Of a DNA stretch of 64,000 bases, positions 26,426 to 35,456 are shown piece after piece (the stretch's first letter is position 1; each line of letters opens with the position of its first letter). The notes under the pieces were generated by a model that ran no database searches, was not told the origin of the DNA, and was given only the letters and a program-made list of their open reading frames with translations. Source of the DNA: Pseudoflavonifractor phocaeensis (lineage in GTDB: Bacteria; Bacillota; Clostridia; Oscillospirales; Oscillospiraceae). The position numbers were made by a program, and so were the translations under genes. The stretch spans positions 38,943 to 102,942 of the forward strand of contig NZ_JACJLC010000002.1 of the NCBI RefSeq assembly GCF_016901955.1, written 5' to 3'.

Positions 26426-26971
26426 TTACAACTCCTCCCCCCGGGGACACCCCCCGGAACGGAAGGGGAACACCACATAGTCCCGGCCCTCCAGCCGCTC
26501 CAGCCGGGCAAAGCAGAACAGAGGGGTGAGGGGAAAGGGCTTTCCGGGGTCAAAGGGGTAGGCCAGCCAAAAGCCCCCCTCCTCCCGGCGGCAGAGGGCG
26601 CTCCTCTCACCCGCCGCACGGGCCAGCAGCGGCTCCCCCATAAGCCGGGCGGGATCGGGTTCACAGCGCCATCCCGCCGGAACGGCCGGCCTTTGCTCCG
26701 AAAAGGAAAAGGCCATGGCCGCCTCCGCCCCCTGGGGCGGCCATGCCCCGCAGCTCCTCAGCTGGGCCACCGGCAGGGTACGGCTCAGCTTTAAGACCCC
26801 GCCCTCGGGCACAAAGGTACCCACCAGTGCCTTTCCCTCTGGACCAATAAGCCAGCACTTGTACAGACCTCTTCCGTCGGCGGGGAGCTGGGCGGTGCAT
26901 ACCGCCCGGTCCCCGGTCTCCGCCACCGTCAGCCAGCCCCTTTCATCCGCCAGAGAAAACCGCCGCTCCAT
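26426..26971 (-). CDS. hypothetical protein
   Basis: A 181-residue soluble protein I do not recognise. The ATG at 26971 follows AAGGGGGCGG by about 6 nt. A longer open frame reaches 27499, but that extension overlaps the better-supported zinc-ribbon gene. The sequence is rich in beta-type stretches (RRFSLADERGWLTVAETGDR, then GLYKCWLIGPEGKALVGTFV) and ends GRDYVVFPFRSGGCPRGEEL. No signal peptide or membrane segment is seen. It lies between mrnC and the zinc-ribbon membrane gene on the same strand. Function unknown. Confidence 0.7.
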   Translation of the reverse strand: MERRFSLADERGWLTVAETGDRAVCTAQLPADGRGLYKCWLIGPEGKALVGTFVPEGGVLKLSRTLPVAQLRSCGAWPPQGAEAAMAFSFSEQRPAVPAGWRCEPDPARLMGEPLLARAAGERSALCRREEGGFWLAYPFDPGKPFPLTPLFCFARLERLEGRDYVVFPFRSGGCPRGEEL

Positions 26972-27039
26972 ACCGCCGCCCCCTTTCTTCCATTGTATGC
27001 AAAAAAACACGGCGCAGAAATATGCGCCGCGTTTGTGAC

Positions 27040-27744
27040 TTACATATGGAACCGACGCCGCACCTCTTCCCGCACGGCGGGGATGCGCCGGATGATGACC
27101 AGGGGGACGGCGACGCACACACAGATGGTGAGCACCACCAGGGACCAGGACAGGTCCACCACGCCGGTGAGCCAGCGGTCGATGAGAAACTCCACCCCCA
27201 CCAGAAACACTCCCAGACTGCACAGCAGGATGGCGGCGGCGCTGATGGCCGAGCGGTGGTACACCCGCAGCATGAGAGAGAGGAGCAGCCACACAGCGCC
27301 CCCCCACAGGATGATGGGCACCGCCAGGCCGATGTACCAGTTCCACCCCTTCAGATCCAGCGAGATCAGATAGACATACAGCCCCACCGCCGCCACATTG
27401 ATGATGCTGCGCAGCAGCAGTGGGATGCCCCGAATGAGCAGGGGGATGACGATCCACACCCACAGCATGATCACCGCTCCGATCACATAGAGTGACCACC
27501 CCCTGCCGGGCCGGAGGAAAAGGTTAAGCAGGCCGCAGCCGGCGGCCACACAGGCCAGCATCCCGGTAAGCGCCCAGGCCATGGCCCTCTTATGGATCGG
27601 GGGCACCTCTCCCGGCTGGGTCGGGAAGGGCTTGGGAGACCAGGAATCCACCGGATGGCCCGGATCCAGTACCGGGGTATGGCACAGGGGGCAGAAGGCG
27701 GCGGTGGCGTCCAGCTCCACCCCACAGTGAACACAATAGGACAT
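27040..27744 (-). CDS. zinc-ribbon membrane protein (DUF6320-like)
   Basis: A 234-residue protein starting with a zinc ribbon (YCVHCGVELDATAAFCPLCH, two CxxC pairs within the first 25 residues). About six membrane helices fill the rest (about 60-215), and the tail is basic (RRIPAVREEVRRRFHM). This layout recalls the DUF6320 family, which often accompanies condensation-type acyltransferase genes such as the one at 28205-29500; that link is from memory. It probably works with that enzyme at the membrane. Biochemical role unknown. Confidence 0.7.
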   Translation of the reverse strand: MSYCVHCGVELDATAAFCPLCHTPVLDPGHPVDSWSPKPFPTQPGEVPPIHKRAMAWALTGMLACVAAGCGLLNLFLRPGRGWSLYVIGAVIMLWVWIVIPLLIRGIPLLLRSIINVAAVGLYVYLISLDLKGWNWYIGLAVPIILWGGAVWLLLSLMLRVYHRSAISAAAILLCSLGVFLVGVEFLIDRWLTGVVDLSWSLVVLTICVCVAVPLVIIRRIPAVREEVRRRFHM

Positions 27745-27804
27745 GTCGATTTCTCCTTACTGACCGCTTGTTGACAGGCTTGCCACACGCAAAAACGGGA
27801 GCCT

Positions 27805-28161
27805 CTATTTTGAACGTTTCCTTGTCATACCCTCCACGATCCCCCCTGCGGCGATGACGCAGAGATATGTGACCATCCAGACCAACCACAATCGATTGAT
27901 GACCCACCCTCTTGGGTCCATGCCGCCCCACTGAAAGATCACGCCCACAGCAAACGCGGCGGGATAGCCCACCGCCGTAAAGATCGGGATATATCTGCAC
28001 TTAAACACAAGGGAGATGAGAAAGATCAGCCCGCCGGCGATCAAAAGGACCAGCGGCCAATCGTGCATACCGTGCAGATCCAACAGTCCGTATCTGCACA
28101 CCACATAGCTGAGCAGCAGAATGGCCCCGCTTATGATCCAGATGGTTTTGTTCTTTTTCAT
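27805..28161 (-). CDS. small four-helix membrane protein
   Basis: A 118-residue protein with four hydrophobic helices (starting WIISGAILLLSYVVCRYGLL; last around VWMVTYLCVIAAGGIVEGM) and a basic C-terminus (TRKRSK). I start at ATG 28161, with GGGAGGG about 6 nt upstream, not at an earlier in-frame codon. It sits between the condensation-type acyltransferase and the zinc-ribbon membrane gene and is probably co-transcribed with both. I do not recognise the family. Confidence 0.7.
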   Translation of the reverse strand: MKKNKTIWIISGAILLLSYVVCRYGLLDLHGMHDWPLVLLIAGGLIFLISLVFKCRYIPIFTAVGYPAAFAVGVIFQWGGMDPRGWVINRLWLVWMVTYLCVIAAGGIVEGMTRKRSK

Positions 28162-28204
28162 ATTCCGCCCTCCCCTCATCTCCCCCGGGAGAACCGGGCA
28201 ACCA

Positions 28205-29500
28205 TCACCGGCTCCGGTTGCTCTCCACCTTCACGTGGACCCCGTCCCGCACCAGAAAACGAAAAAATTCCCGCTCGGTGTCGGCCTCCTTCTGGGTGCC
28301 GGCAAAGGTGATCTCCATGAGGTCGCCAAAGCTGATAGAGGCGCAGTGGACCCGGGGCATGGTGGCTTGACCCAGGATGACCTCCATCCGCCTGATGTGG
28401 GCCTTCATCTCCTCCGGGCACTGGAAGGGGCCGGGATTGGTGTAGGTGCCCGAATAGGGCCGTACCCCCGCCATGTAGTAGCCGAAGGACACCACCGGGT
28501 TTTTCAGGGCGGCGGGCAGGATCTGAATCAGCTTGTTTTTGGCAAACTTCACGTTGCCCGCCAGCTCAGCCTGCATCCGCTGCCGGGTGATGTTCAGCCG
28601 CAGGTAGTGGTGGACCTGGCTGATGATCTCCTCAAAGGTATATTCCCCCAAACTGGGGTCGATGCAGGGCCGGACAGTAAGGATGAAATTGCGCAGGGTC
28701 TTGCTGGGAAACCAGGAGCGCAGGTTCACCGGGATAGCCAGGGACACCGGCAGCTCCCGGACAGGCCTGGCCCGGTGCTGCCGGTCCACCAGCACCTTCA
28801 GCAGCACCGCCGTCAGATACTCCGTGATGGAGGCCCCGTGGGCCGCCGCCCGCTCCTTCAGCTGGCGCACCGAGCAAAAGCCCATGGTCACGTTTAGGGT
28901 GTAAAAGGGCTCCGGCGTGCCGGTGTTGGGAAAGGCCTTCCGAAGCGTAGTGAACCGCCGTGCCTTCACGGTGGCGTACCGGGCATAGGCGTCCTCCAGC
29001 TCCTCCGGCCGGGGGGGCTGGTCCACATCCAGTACCCCGTGGGTATTGGGGATCTTATAGCCCATCTCCCGCAGATAGACCGCCAGCAGGGTCCGCAGTA
29101 CCACCATGGCCCCTCCTCCGTCGCTGATGCCGTGGAACACCTCGATGGAGATCCGGCGGTGGTAGTAGAAAAACCGCACCAGCCAGCCATCCTCCTGGTC
29201 GAAGCGGATGGGCTGACAGGGATTGGAGATGTCCGGCCGCACAAAAGGTCCGGGAGCGTCGTTGAACTCCGAGTAGTACCAAAAGATCCCCTGCTTGATA
29301 CGCACCCGGAAGCCGGGGAACCGGGGCATGATCTTGTCCACCGCCCGCTGGAGGGCGGCAGGGTCCACCTCATGGTCCATGACGGCGGAGAACCGGTACA
29401 CGGCGGAATAGGTGTCCTTCTGGATGGCGGAATACACCACCGCCGCGTTGTCCAGACGATACCACTCCTTCTTGGCGCTTTTCTTCTCTCCCCGGGCCAC
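28205..29500 (-). CDS. condensation-domain / alcohol acetyltransferase-like protein
   Basis: A 431-residue protein with the fold pattern of the chloramphenicol acetyltransferase/condensation superfamily. The active-site motif HGISDGGGAMVVLRTL (about 124-139) matches HxxxDG. A later stretch (LPVSLAIPVNLRSWFPSKTL) resembles the second conserved motif. No carrier-protein or adenylation domain is attached, so it is probably a free-standing acyltransferase acting on a lipid or alcohol. I start at GTG 29500, with AGGGGGGAG upstream; the longer frame adds 67 non-coding-like residues. It leads a three-gene unit with two membrane proteins. Substrate unknown. Confidence 0.72.
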   Translation of the reverse strand: MARGEKKSAKKEWYRLDNAAVVYSAIQKDTYSAVYRFSAVMDHEVDPAALQRAVDKIMPRFPGFRVRIKQGIFWYYSEFNDAPGPFVRPDISNPCQPIRFDQEDGWLVRFFYYHRRISIEVFHGISDGGGAMVVLRTLLAVYLREMGYKIPNTHGVLDVDQPPRPEELEDAYARYATVKARRFTTLRKAFPNTGTPEPFYTLNVTMGFCSVRQLKERAAAHGASITEYLTAVLLKVLVDRQHRARPVRELPVSLAIPVNLRSWFPSKTLRNFILTVRPCIDPSLGEYTFEEIISQVHHYLRLNITRQRMQAELAGNVKFAKNKLIQILPAALKNPVVSFGYYMAGVRPYSGTYTNPGPFQCPEEMKAHIRRMEVILGQATMPRVHCASISFGDLMEITFAGTQKEADTEREFFRFLVRDGVHVKVESNRSR

Positions 29501-29592
29501 GGCTCTCCCCCCTCTTATCTCATTTAGAATACCATATTCTACTCCCCGGTACAATAAGCAGAAGGGATTTCCAACCAACTTTCCATCCCCGC

Positions 29593-29638
29593 CAAAAGAC
29601 AAAAAGGGACCGCCTAGGCGATCCCTTTTTGTCTTTTG
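29593..29638. terminator. terminator between the acyltransferase unit and the beta-helix gene
   Basis: A 17-bp inverted repeat (29593-29609 with 29622-29638), further extended by GC pairs inside, ending in A/T-rich arms. It lies behind the stop of the minus-strand beta-helix gene. Confidence 0.85.
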
Positions 29639-29639
29639 G

Positions 29640-31562
29640 CTATTCTGTCGTACCGCTCGGCTGGCCCTTCTGGTCCGCCCTTCCGCCCATGCCGCCGCCA
29701 AAGCCTGTGCCAGAGCCGTATTGCAGACTGTCCAGAGTAACCTCCCTGGCGTTGTCTCCGGCGGTGACGGTGTAGGTCTCGCCCACGGTCAGGTCGGGGC
29801 AGCTGAGCACCACCGAGTTAAAGTCCTGGGGCGCCTGCCAGGTGAGAAGCACTGTGCCGGCGCTGTCGGTGAGCGTCACGGTACTGCCGGCAGTCTGGGC
29901 GTCTACCGTCAGCAGGATGGAGCCCTGGGTGGAATCGGCGCCAAAATTCTGTGCCATGGCGGAGCCTCCGGCCGCGATGACCGTGCCGCCGGTGACCACG
30001 GCGCCGCCGTCGCAGTCCAGGGCGGAGTCGCCACTGTTCTGGAGGGTGGACACCAGCACCGTACCCCCGGTGATGGTAAGGGACCCGTTGGAATCCAGCC
30101 CGTCGCCCTCCGCCTGGACCGTAAGGGTTCCTCCGGCAATCAGGATGGCGGCGTCGCTCTGGGTACCGAACCCGTCCTGTCCTCTGCCGCCAAAGCCGCT
30201 CTGATCATTGCCGCCGGCAGCGTTCAGGCCGTCATCGCTGGCCACGATGTCGATCTCACCACCGTTGACAGTGACCGTCAGGCCCTCCAGACCCTCATAG
30301 CTGGCGCTGATCTGGATCCGGCCATCCTCCACGGTGAGGGCCTCATCGGCGTGGAAGGCGTCGTCCCCGGTCTGGATGGACGCCTCGCCCCCCTGATAGA
30401 GCAGATTGCCATTGGCGTGGAAGGCATCGTCGGCGCAGTCCAGGGTAAAGCTGCCGCTGCACACCGTCAGGGCGGTGCCCGCCTTGAAGCCCTTGGTGCT
30501 GGCGGTCTCCTCCGTGGTCTCAGCCTGGGCGGCCTCCTCCGCCGGGGCCTCCGTGGCCGCCGCTGGAGTGCCGGCAGGCGCTTCCTCCTGAGGCAGTTCC
30601 AGGTCCTCCGGGGACGCGAAGGTCTGGCCCTCTTCTCCGGTCATGCCAGGCCGCTGATGACCTCCCATGCCGCCACCCATGGCGTCAGTGTGGGTCTCAC
30701 CGCTGACGCTGCCGCCGCCGGTGGTAACGGTATAGGTCCCTCCGTCCACCTGCATCCAACCGCTGGCGCTGAACCCATCCCCCTCGGCGGTGACGGTATA
30801 GCTGCCGCCGCCCAGGTATACGTAGCCCTTTTCGCTGTCCTCTGTGTTGTCGCTCTGGACGCCGTCCTTACCGGTGGTCAGGATGAAGGTGCCGTCGGCG
30901 ATACAGACGCTGTCCTTGCCGGACAGGCCGTGGCTGGCGGCAGTTACGATGTAAGTGCCACTGGTGACCACCAGATCATCCTTGCTCACCACACCGTGGC
31001 CGGCGGGGGACTCAATGGTCAGGGTACCGTTGCCGTTGAAGGTCAGGTCGGACTTGGAGAAGATTACTCCATCGATGTTGTTGTCGTCTATGGCGACAAA
31101 GTTGTCCCCGCCGGTGAGCGTGTTCACCGAGTCCTGGGCCATGGTCACAAAAACCTTATCGGCCTGGCGGACATACAGGGCGGCGCAGTCAGAGCAATGG
31201 ATCTCTACCCCGTCCAGCACCAGCTGGACCTTGTCGGTGTCCTCCGCATCCACGATGACCATACCGTCCTCCATGCTGCCCGAGAGGATATAGGTACCCT
31301 CGTCGGTAATGGTGACAGTGGAGCCGTCGATGACCACGGCATCGCTGTCACAGACGGCGGAGCTCCCCGACAAGGTGATGGCGGCGGCGGTCTGCTCGTC
31401 ATAGCCCACCTCCATATCCCGGTCGGAAAACAGGGAGATCTCCACGGCGGCGCTCTCCTGGGCGGAGGTCTCGGTAGAACCGTTTCCTCCTGTCCCCTGA
31501 CAGCCGGTCAGCAAAAGGGCCCCCGCCAGTACCAGAGGAAATAGCCGTTTGGAATAGATCAT
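29640..31562 (-). CDS. Cthe_2159-type beta-helix lipoprotein (carbohydrate-binding)
   Basis: A 640-residue exported lipoprotein: MIYSKRLFPLVLAGALLLTG is a signal peptide with lipobox LTGC (Cys21). The body is full of short beta-helix repeats (GNGTLTIESPAGHGVVSKDD, SYTVTAEGDGFSASGWMQVD, and many more), as in the Cthe_2159 / DUF4353 family that binds cellulose and acidic polysaccharides. A low-complexity Ala/Glu/Thr linker (about 310-355) splits two repeat arrays. It stands downstream of DUF4956 and VTC genes, a common gut-Firmicutes grouping. It probably binds a polysaccharide on the outer face. Exact ligand unknown. Confidence 0.85.
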   Translation of the reverse strand: MIYSKRLFPLVLAGALLLTGCQGTGGNGSTETSAQESAAVEISLFSDRDMEVGYDEQTAAAITLSGSSAVCDSDAVVIDGSTVTITDEGTYILSGSMEDGMVIVDAEDTDKVQLVLDGVEIHCSDCAALYVRQADKVFVTMAQDSVNTLTGGDNFVAIDDNNIDGVIFSKSDLTFNGNGTLTIESPAGHGVVSKDDLVVTSGTYIVTAASHGLSGKDSVCIADGTFILTTGKDGVQSDNTEDSEKGYVYLGGGSYTVTAEGDGFSASGWMQVDGGTYTVTTGGGSVSGETHTDAMGGGMGGHQRPGMTGEEGQTFASPEDLELPQEEAPAGTPAAATEAPAEEAAQAETTEETASTKGFKAGTALTVCSGSFTLDCADDAFHANGNLLYQGGEASIQTGDDAFHADEALTVEDGRIQISASYEGLEGLTVTVNGGEIDIVASDDGLNAAGGNDQSGFGGRGQDGFGTQSDAAILIAGGTLTVQAEGDGLDSNGSLTITGGTVLVSTLQNSGDSALDCDGGAVVTGGTVIAAGGSAMAQNFGADSTQGSILLTVDAQTAGSTVTLTDSAGTVLLTWQAPQDFNSVVLSCPDLTVGETYTVTAGDNAREVTLDSLQYGSGTGFGGGMGGRADQKGQPSGTTE

Positions 31563-31573
31563 ATCGCACTCCT

Positions 31574-32269
31574 TTACAGTTCGCCCACCGTGCTCTCCTG
31601 CCGGGAGAGGGTGATCTCCAGGTTGCCGTTGCGGCAGCGCAGCTGGTCGATGAGCTCTTTTTCCGTGCCCGCCCGGTTGAGGGTCAGGTCATAGGTCAGC
31701 CGGAAAAGGCTGCCCATGTTGGTGGTCTTGACCTGGGTCAGCTCGTAGGAGGAGGCATACTGGTCCAGCAGCTCCTCAAAAACTCCGTTGTAGTCCAGAT
31801 CCTCCGGGATGGTGATGTGGAGGGTCTTGTACCGGGCCCTGCGCTTTCCGGCTCCAAAGTCCACCTGACTGTAGACCATCATCACCAGCCCCAGCACCAG
31901 AGCGAAGAGGAAGCCGTAGGCAATATAGCCCATGCCGATGATCAGGCCGGCGCCCATAGCCAGGAAAATGGCGCCGATCTCCTTGGCGGAGCCGGGCACA
32001 GACCGGAACCGCACCAAACTGAAGGCCCCGGCCACCGCCACGCCGGCCCCCACGTTGCCGTTGACCATCATGATGACCACGCACACCGCCGCGGGCAGCA
32101 GGGCCAGGGTGGCCACAAAGCTGCGGGTATACCGGGTGCGGTACATATAGCATGCCGCCAGCAGCAGACCCACCGCCAGGGCGCTGACCACGCACAGCAG
32201 AAAATCGGGCACAGGGATCACAGTGGTCATGTCGGTATCGAACAGCCCGCGAAACAGATTGTCAAGCAT
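31574..32269 (-). CDS. DUF4956 membrane protein
   Basis: A 231-residue protein with four membrane helices (about 22-135), the conserved motif GAFSLVRFRSVPGSAKEIGA between helices, and a C-terminal cytoplasmic alpha/beta domain (RYKTLHITIPEDLDYNGVFE). All match DUF4956, which is often next to VTC-domain genes. It overlaps the VTC gene by 8 bp, so the two are translationally coupled. It may be the membrane anchor or channel for the VTC partner; that role is inferred from gene order only. Confidence 0.85.
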   Translation of the reverse strand: MLDNLFRGLFDTDMTTVIPVPDFLLCVVSALAVGLLLAACYMYRTRYTRSFVATLALLPAAVCVVIMMVNGNVGAGVAVAGAFSLVRFRSVPGSAKEIGAIFLAMGAGLIIGMGYIAYGFLFALVLGLVMMVYSQVDFGAGKRRARYKTLHITIPEDLDYNGVFEELLDQYASSYELTQVKTTNMGSLFRLTYDLTLNRAGTEKELIDQLRCRNGNLEITLSRQESTVGEL

Positions 32270-32723
32270 AGCGCAGCCCTCCCTCCAGGTGGCTTGCCAT
32301 CATGTCCTGATAGGCCGTGCCGTATTTGGAAAAGGAGGTCTTGTAGATCCCGCACCGGTTGAGCACATGGCTCATCCACAGGGGGATGCCCCCGGAGATC
32401 TTCAGCTCCATCAGGGTGCTGCCTTTGGCCAGGATGGGGGTGCCGTAGGGCTGGCTCTCCAGGGAGAGCTCCTCCAGCCGATAGAGGATATTCTCGTCAA
32501 AGGTCACCCGGCGGATGCGCAGCTTTTCCTTGTAGGCCGGCTTTTCCAGCGAGCGTCGGATCAGGCGGTAGCTTCCCGTGTCCATATAGATGTTGCGGAT
32601 GGTAGTGCGGCCGTAGTTATCCAGGGCCATATAAGGTTCCATAGCCTCCAGCACCCGGGCCTTCTGCCTGGGATCCAGGAGGTATTTCAATTCGTAGCGT
32701 TCAAACGTGGTCTGAATTGCCAT
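32262..32723 (-). CDS. VTC-domain protein, shortened
   Basis: A 153-residue member of the VTC (polyphosphate polymerase) family, well below the usual 230-250. The N-terminal part (FERYELKYLLDPRQKARVLE to RNIYMDTGSYRLIRRSLEKP) and the C-terminal part (ELKISGGIPLWMSHVLNRCG, then IYKTSFSKYG) are well kept. They meet at YKEKLRIR|RVTFDENILY (about residues 64-82), where family members normally have roughly 80 more residues of the tunnel with catalytic basic and acidic residues. The frame is intact. The deletion probably removes polymerase activity. It starts the VTC-DUF4956-lipoprotein unit. Confidence 0.75.
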   Translation of the reverse strand: MAIQTTFERYELKYLLDPRQKARVLEAMEPYMALDNYGRTTIRNIYMDTGSYRLIRRSLEKPAYKEKLRIRRVTFDENILYRLEELSLESQPYGTPILAKGSTLMELKISGGIPLWMSHVLNRCGIYKTSFSKYGTAYQDMMASHLEGGLRYA

Positions 32724-32882
32724 ACTGCTTGCTCCCTTCCGTTGGAATGGGCACAGTATAGCCTCCCGTCCTTAACCGAGCCTTAATTATCCCCTTAATT
32801 GAACTTTAATAGGCAATATTCACCTAATATCTCAAAAAAGAACAGCGGAACCCGCCAATTTCGGCAGATTCCGCTGTATAAA

Positions 32883-34118
32883 TCACACAGGAAAGGCGGC
32901 GGTGATCCGCAGCAGCTCCCCATCCCGGCCGGCGGTCAGCTTCCCCTTGTGGGAGGCCACCACGGCGGCGGCGATGGACAGTCCCAGGCCGTAGCCCCCG
33001 GTCTGGGAGTTGCGGGAGGGATCTCCCCGGTAGAACCGCTCAAAGAGCCGCTCCAGCCTCAGCTCACTCATCCCCTCCGTAGGGTTGGACACGGTGAGCC
33101 GCAGCCAGTTTTTCTGTCGCTCCAGCACGCAGGTGATCTCCCCGCCGGGGCTGGCATACTTCACGGCGTTGTCCAGGAGGATGGACACCAGCTTGCTCAG
33201 GGCGTTTTCATCCCCCTCCATGGACAGCATGGGCTGGACCCGGGCGGTAAGGGTTTTGCCCTGGGTGATGGCCACCGCCTGGAAGGCGGCGGCCGCCTCC
33301 TCCACCAGATCGGACAGGGGGAACTCCACCTTCTGCCGGGGGACCTGCTCCTCCTCCATCCGGGCCAGCAGGATCAGATCGTGGGTCAGGCCGGACAGCC
33401 GCCTGGTCTGGGCCTGGATGTCCTTCAGCCACTCGTTGTCCCCCAGGTCCATCTCCAGGATCTCCGCATCGGCGTTGATGATGGTGAGGGGGGTCTTGAG
33501 CTCGTGGCCGGCGTCGGTGATGAACCGCTTCTGCTTCTCATAGCTCTCCAGGAAGGGACGGACGATCCGCCCCGACAGGAAGATCAGCAGCAGCAGCACC
33601 AGCAGGGCTCCCGCCGCCGACACTCCCACACAGGTCAGCAACAGAGACCGGAAGCTGTCCAGGCTGCGGGTGCAGTCCAGGAAGAGCACCATGGTCTCCC
33701 CGTCATCCTGGTGGAGCAGGAAACGGTAGTCCTCCACAAACCCCCGTTCCTTTCCCCCAGTCCATACAGTCTGGGCGTACTGGATGGCGGTAGAGCTGTC
33801 CACCGCGGCGATCTTCCCCGTGTTCACGGTATTCACCTGACCCTCCCCATCCAGAGAGACAAAGAAATACCGGGTCTCATAGGGCATCTCGGGGGACATG
33901 GGGAAGTTCTTCTGCGCAGGCAGCTCCCCCCTGGGCCCGTCATGGTCCATCTTTGGGAAAAAGCCGTCGTTTTCCGCCAGCAGGGCCAGGGTGGTGTCTG
34001 CGTCGTCCACCACCTTGCGGTAGCTGATGACGCTGACGGCGGTCATGATGACCAGCAGTACCGCAAGCAGGGAGATCATGGCGGCCATGATGAGCTTGAA
34101 GCGGAGCTTTTTGATCAT
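32883..34118 (-). CDS. sensor histidine kinase
   Basis: A 411-residue kinase with two membrane helices (about 6-34 and 165-190) around a sensor region of about 130 residues outside the cell. The phosphorylation motif is FITDAGHELKTPLTIINADA, and the ATP-binding domain shows LLDNAVKYA, ERFYRGD and GLGLSIAAAVV. I start at ATG 34118, with GGAGGA upstream; it overlaps the response regulator stop by the ATGA overlap. The pair lies upstream of the VTC/DUF4956/beta-helix genes on the same strand and probably controls them. Confidence 0.9.
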   Translation of the reverse strand: MIKKLRFKLIMAAMISLLAVLLVIMTAVSVISYRKVVDDADTTLALLAENDGFFPKMDHDGPRGELPAQKNFPMSPEMPYETRYFFVSLDGEGQVNTVNTGKIAAVDSSTAIQYAQTVWTGGKERGFVEDYRFLLHQDDGETMVLFLDCTRSLDSFRSLLLTCVGVSAAGALLVLLLLIFLSGRIVRPFLESYEKQKRFITDAGHELKTPLTIINADAEILEMDLGDNEWLKDIQAQTRRLSGLTHDLILLARMEEEQVPRQKVEFPLSDLVEEAAAAFQAVAITQGKTLTARVQPMLSMEGDENALSKLVSILLDNAVKYASPGGEITCVLERQKNWLRLTVSNPTEGMSELRLERLFERFYRGDPSRNSQTGGYGLGLSIAAAVVASHKGKLTAGRDGELLRITAAFPV

Positions 34119-34789
34119 GTCTCTTCCTCCAGGGAATACCCGGCGTTGCGGGTGGCCTTGATATGGATGGTGGCCCGGAGGGCGGCCAGCTTCTTCCGCA
34201 GGTAGGACAGGTAGACCCACACCACGTTCAGCTCGGCCTCGCTGTCATACCCCCAGATCTTCTCCAAAAACCGTTCGGTGGGAATGAGGGTGCGGGGGTT
34301 GCTCATCAGCAGCTCCAGCATCTGGAATTCCTTGTTGGCCAGCCGGTAGCTGCCGGTGGGGGTGGACAGCTCAAAGGTGGCCCGGTCCAGGGTCACGTTT
34401 CCCATATGGAGCCGGGAGTCGGCCTGGGCGGTCTGCACCCGGGTCATGGCCCGGATGCGTGCCAGCAGCTCCCGCATATGGAAGGGCTTGGTCAGATAGT
34501 CGTTGGCCCCGGCGTCCAGACCCAGCACCTTGTCGTCCACTTCTCCCTTGGCGGTGAGCATCAGCACCGGAATGTGGTTGCCCCCCTGTCGGATGGTTTT
34601 GAGTACCGTGATCCCGTCCACCTTGGGCATCATGATATCCAGGATCACCCCGTCGTAGTTGTCGGCCTCCAGGTAGTCCAGGGCGGACTGGCCGTCATAG
34701 ACCGCGTCTACGGAATAGTTGTTCCGCTCCAGGATGGTCACCAAAGCCTTGGACAGGGCCTTTTCATCCTCCGCCAGCAGCAGCCGCAT
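34115..34789 (-). CDS. OmpR-family response regulator
   Basis: A 224-residue regulator: receiver domain with phospho-Asp in GVILDIMMPKVDG (about residue 51) and a C-terminal winged helix (LANKEFQMLELLMSNPRTLI to LNVVWVYLSYLRKKL). ATG 34789 is chosen, with AGAGG 8 nt upstream, over a GTG three codons earlier. It is the first gene of the kinase pair. The signal is probably an envelope or polysaccharide cue, judged only from the neighbouring genes. Confidence 0.9.
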   Translation of the reverse strand: MRLLLAEDEKALSKALVTILERNNYSVDAVYDGQSALDYLEADNYDGVILDIMMPKVDGITVLKTIRQGGNHIPVLMLTAKGEVDDKVLGLDAGANDYLTKPFHMRELLARIRAMTRVQTAQADSRLHMGNVTLDRATFELSTPTGSYRLANKEFQMLELLMSNPRTLIPTERFLEKIWGYDSEAELNVVWVYLSYLRKKLAALRATIHIKATRNAGYSLEEET

Positions 34790-34889
34790 GGCAAGCACCT
34801 CTTTCCCGTTCTATCGTCCCTATTCTACCGGAAAAACTTTAATCAGACTTAAAAGGCGGAGCTCTGCTCCCGCATAGCCCCGCCTTTCC

Positions 34890-35393
34890 TTACAGCAGCT
34901 CCGGATAGGCCTCCTGCCCCAGCCGCCAAGCCTCCCGATCAAAGAGCACCAGGTACACCGTCATCTGGTGGGACTCCAGGAAGTCCCGGATGGTATTCAC
35001 CGCCACCTGGAGGGCCTGGGCCTTGGGATAGCCGTACACACCGGCGGAGATGAGGGAAAAGGCCACCGAGGCGCACCCCTGCTCCGCCGCCAGGGCCAGA
35101 GAGGTCCGGTAGCAGGACTCCAGCAGCGCCCGCTCCCCGTGCTGTCCCCCATGCCACACCGGGCCCACCGTGTGGATGACGTATTTGCTGGGCAGGCGGT
35201 AGCCCTTGGTGAGCTTGGCGTCCCCGGTGGCACAGCCCCCCAGGGTGCGGCACTCGGCCAGCAGCTCCGGTCCGGCGGCCCGATGGATGCAGCCGTCCAC
35301 CCCGCCGCCCCCAAGCAGAGTCTCGTTGGCAGCGTTGACGATGGCGTCCACCTTCAATTTGGTGATGTCTTCCCGAATGAATTTCAGCGGCAT
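34890..35393 (-). CDS. macro-domain ADP-ribose hydrolase
   Basis: A 167-residue single macro domain. Conserved parts are [20 protein letters not shown] (ADP-ribose binding) and [20 protein letters not shown] (second binding loop); both match the YmdB/MacroD group that removes ADP-ribose or deacetylates O-acetyl-ADP-ribose. ATG 35393 is favoured because a G-run lies about 6 nt upstream; the ATG at 35399 directly abuts it. It stands between the nickel-type ABC genes and a two-component system and shows no operon link to either. Confidence 0.88.
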   Translation of the reverse strand: MPLKFIREDITKLKVDAIVNAANETLLGGGGVDGCIHRAAGPELLAECRTLGGCATGDAKLTKGYRLPSKYVIHTVGPVWHGGQHGERALLESCYRTSLALAAEQGCASVAFSLISAGVYGYPKAQALQVAVNTIRDFLESHQMTVYLVLFDREAWRLGQEAYPELL

Positions 35394-35456
35394 ATCCATC
35401 CCCCCATCAGGTTTCCTTGCCTGGATTGTACCCCGCCGGATCCCCCGCTGTCAAGG

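Noticed and set aside
26972..27499. N-terminal extension of the hypothetical gene at 26426-26971
   Set aside because: It overlaps the zinc-ribbon gene in another frame, and a strong ribosome site stands before ATG 26971.
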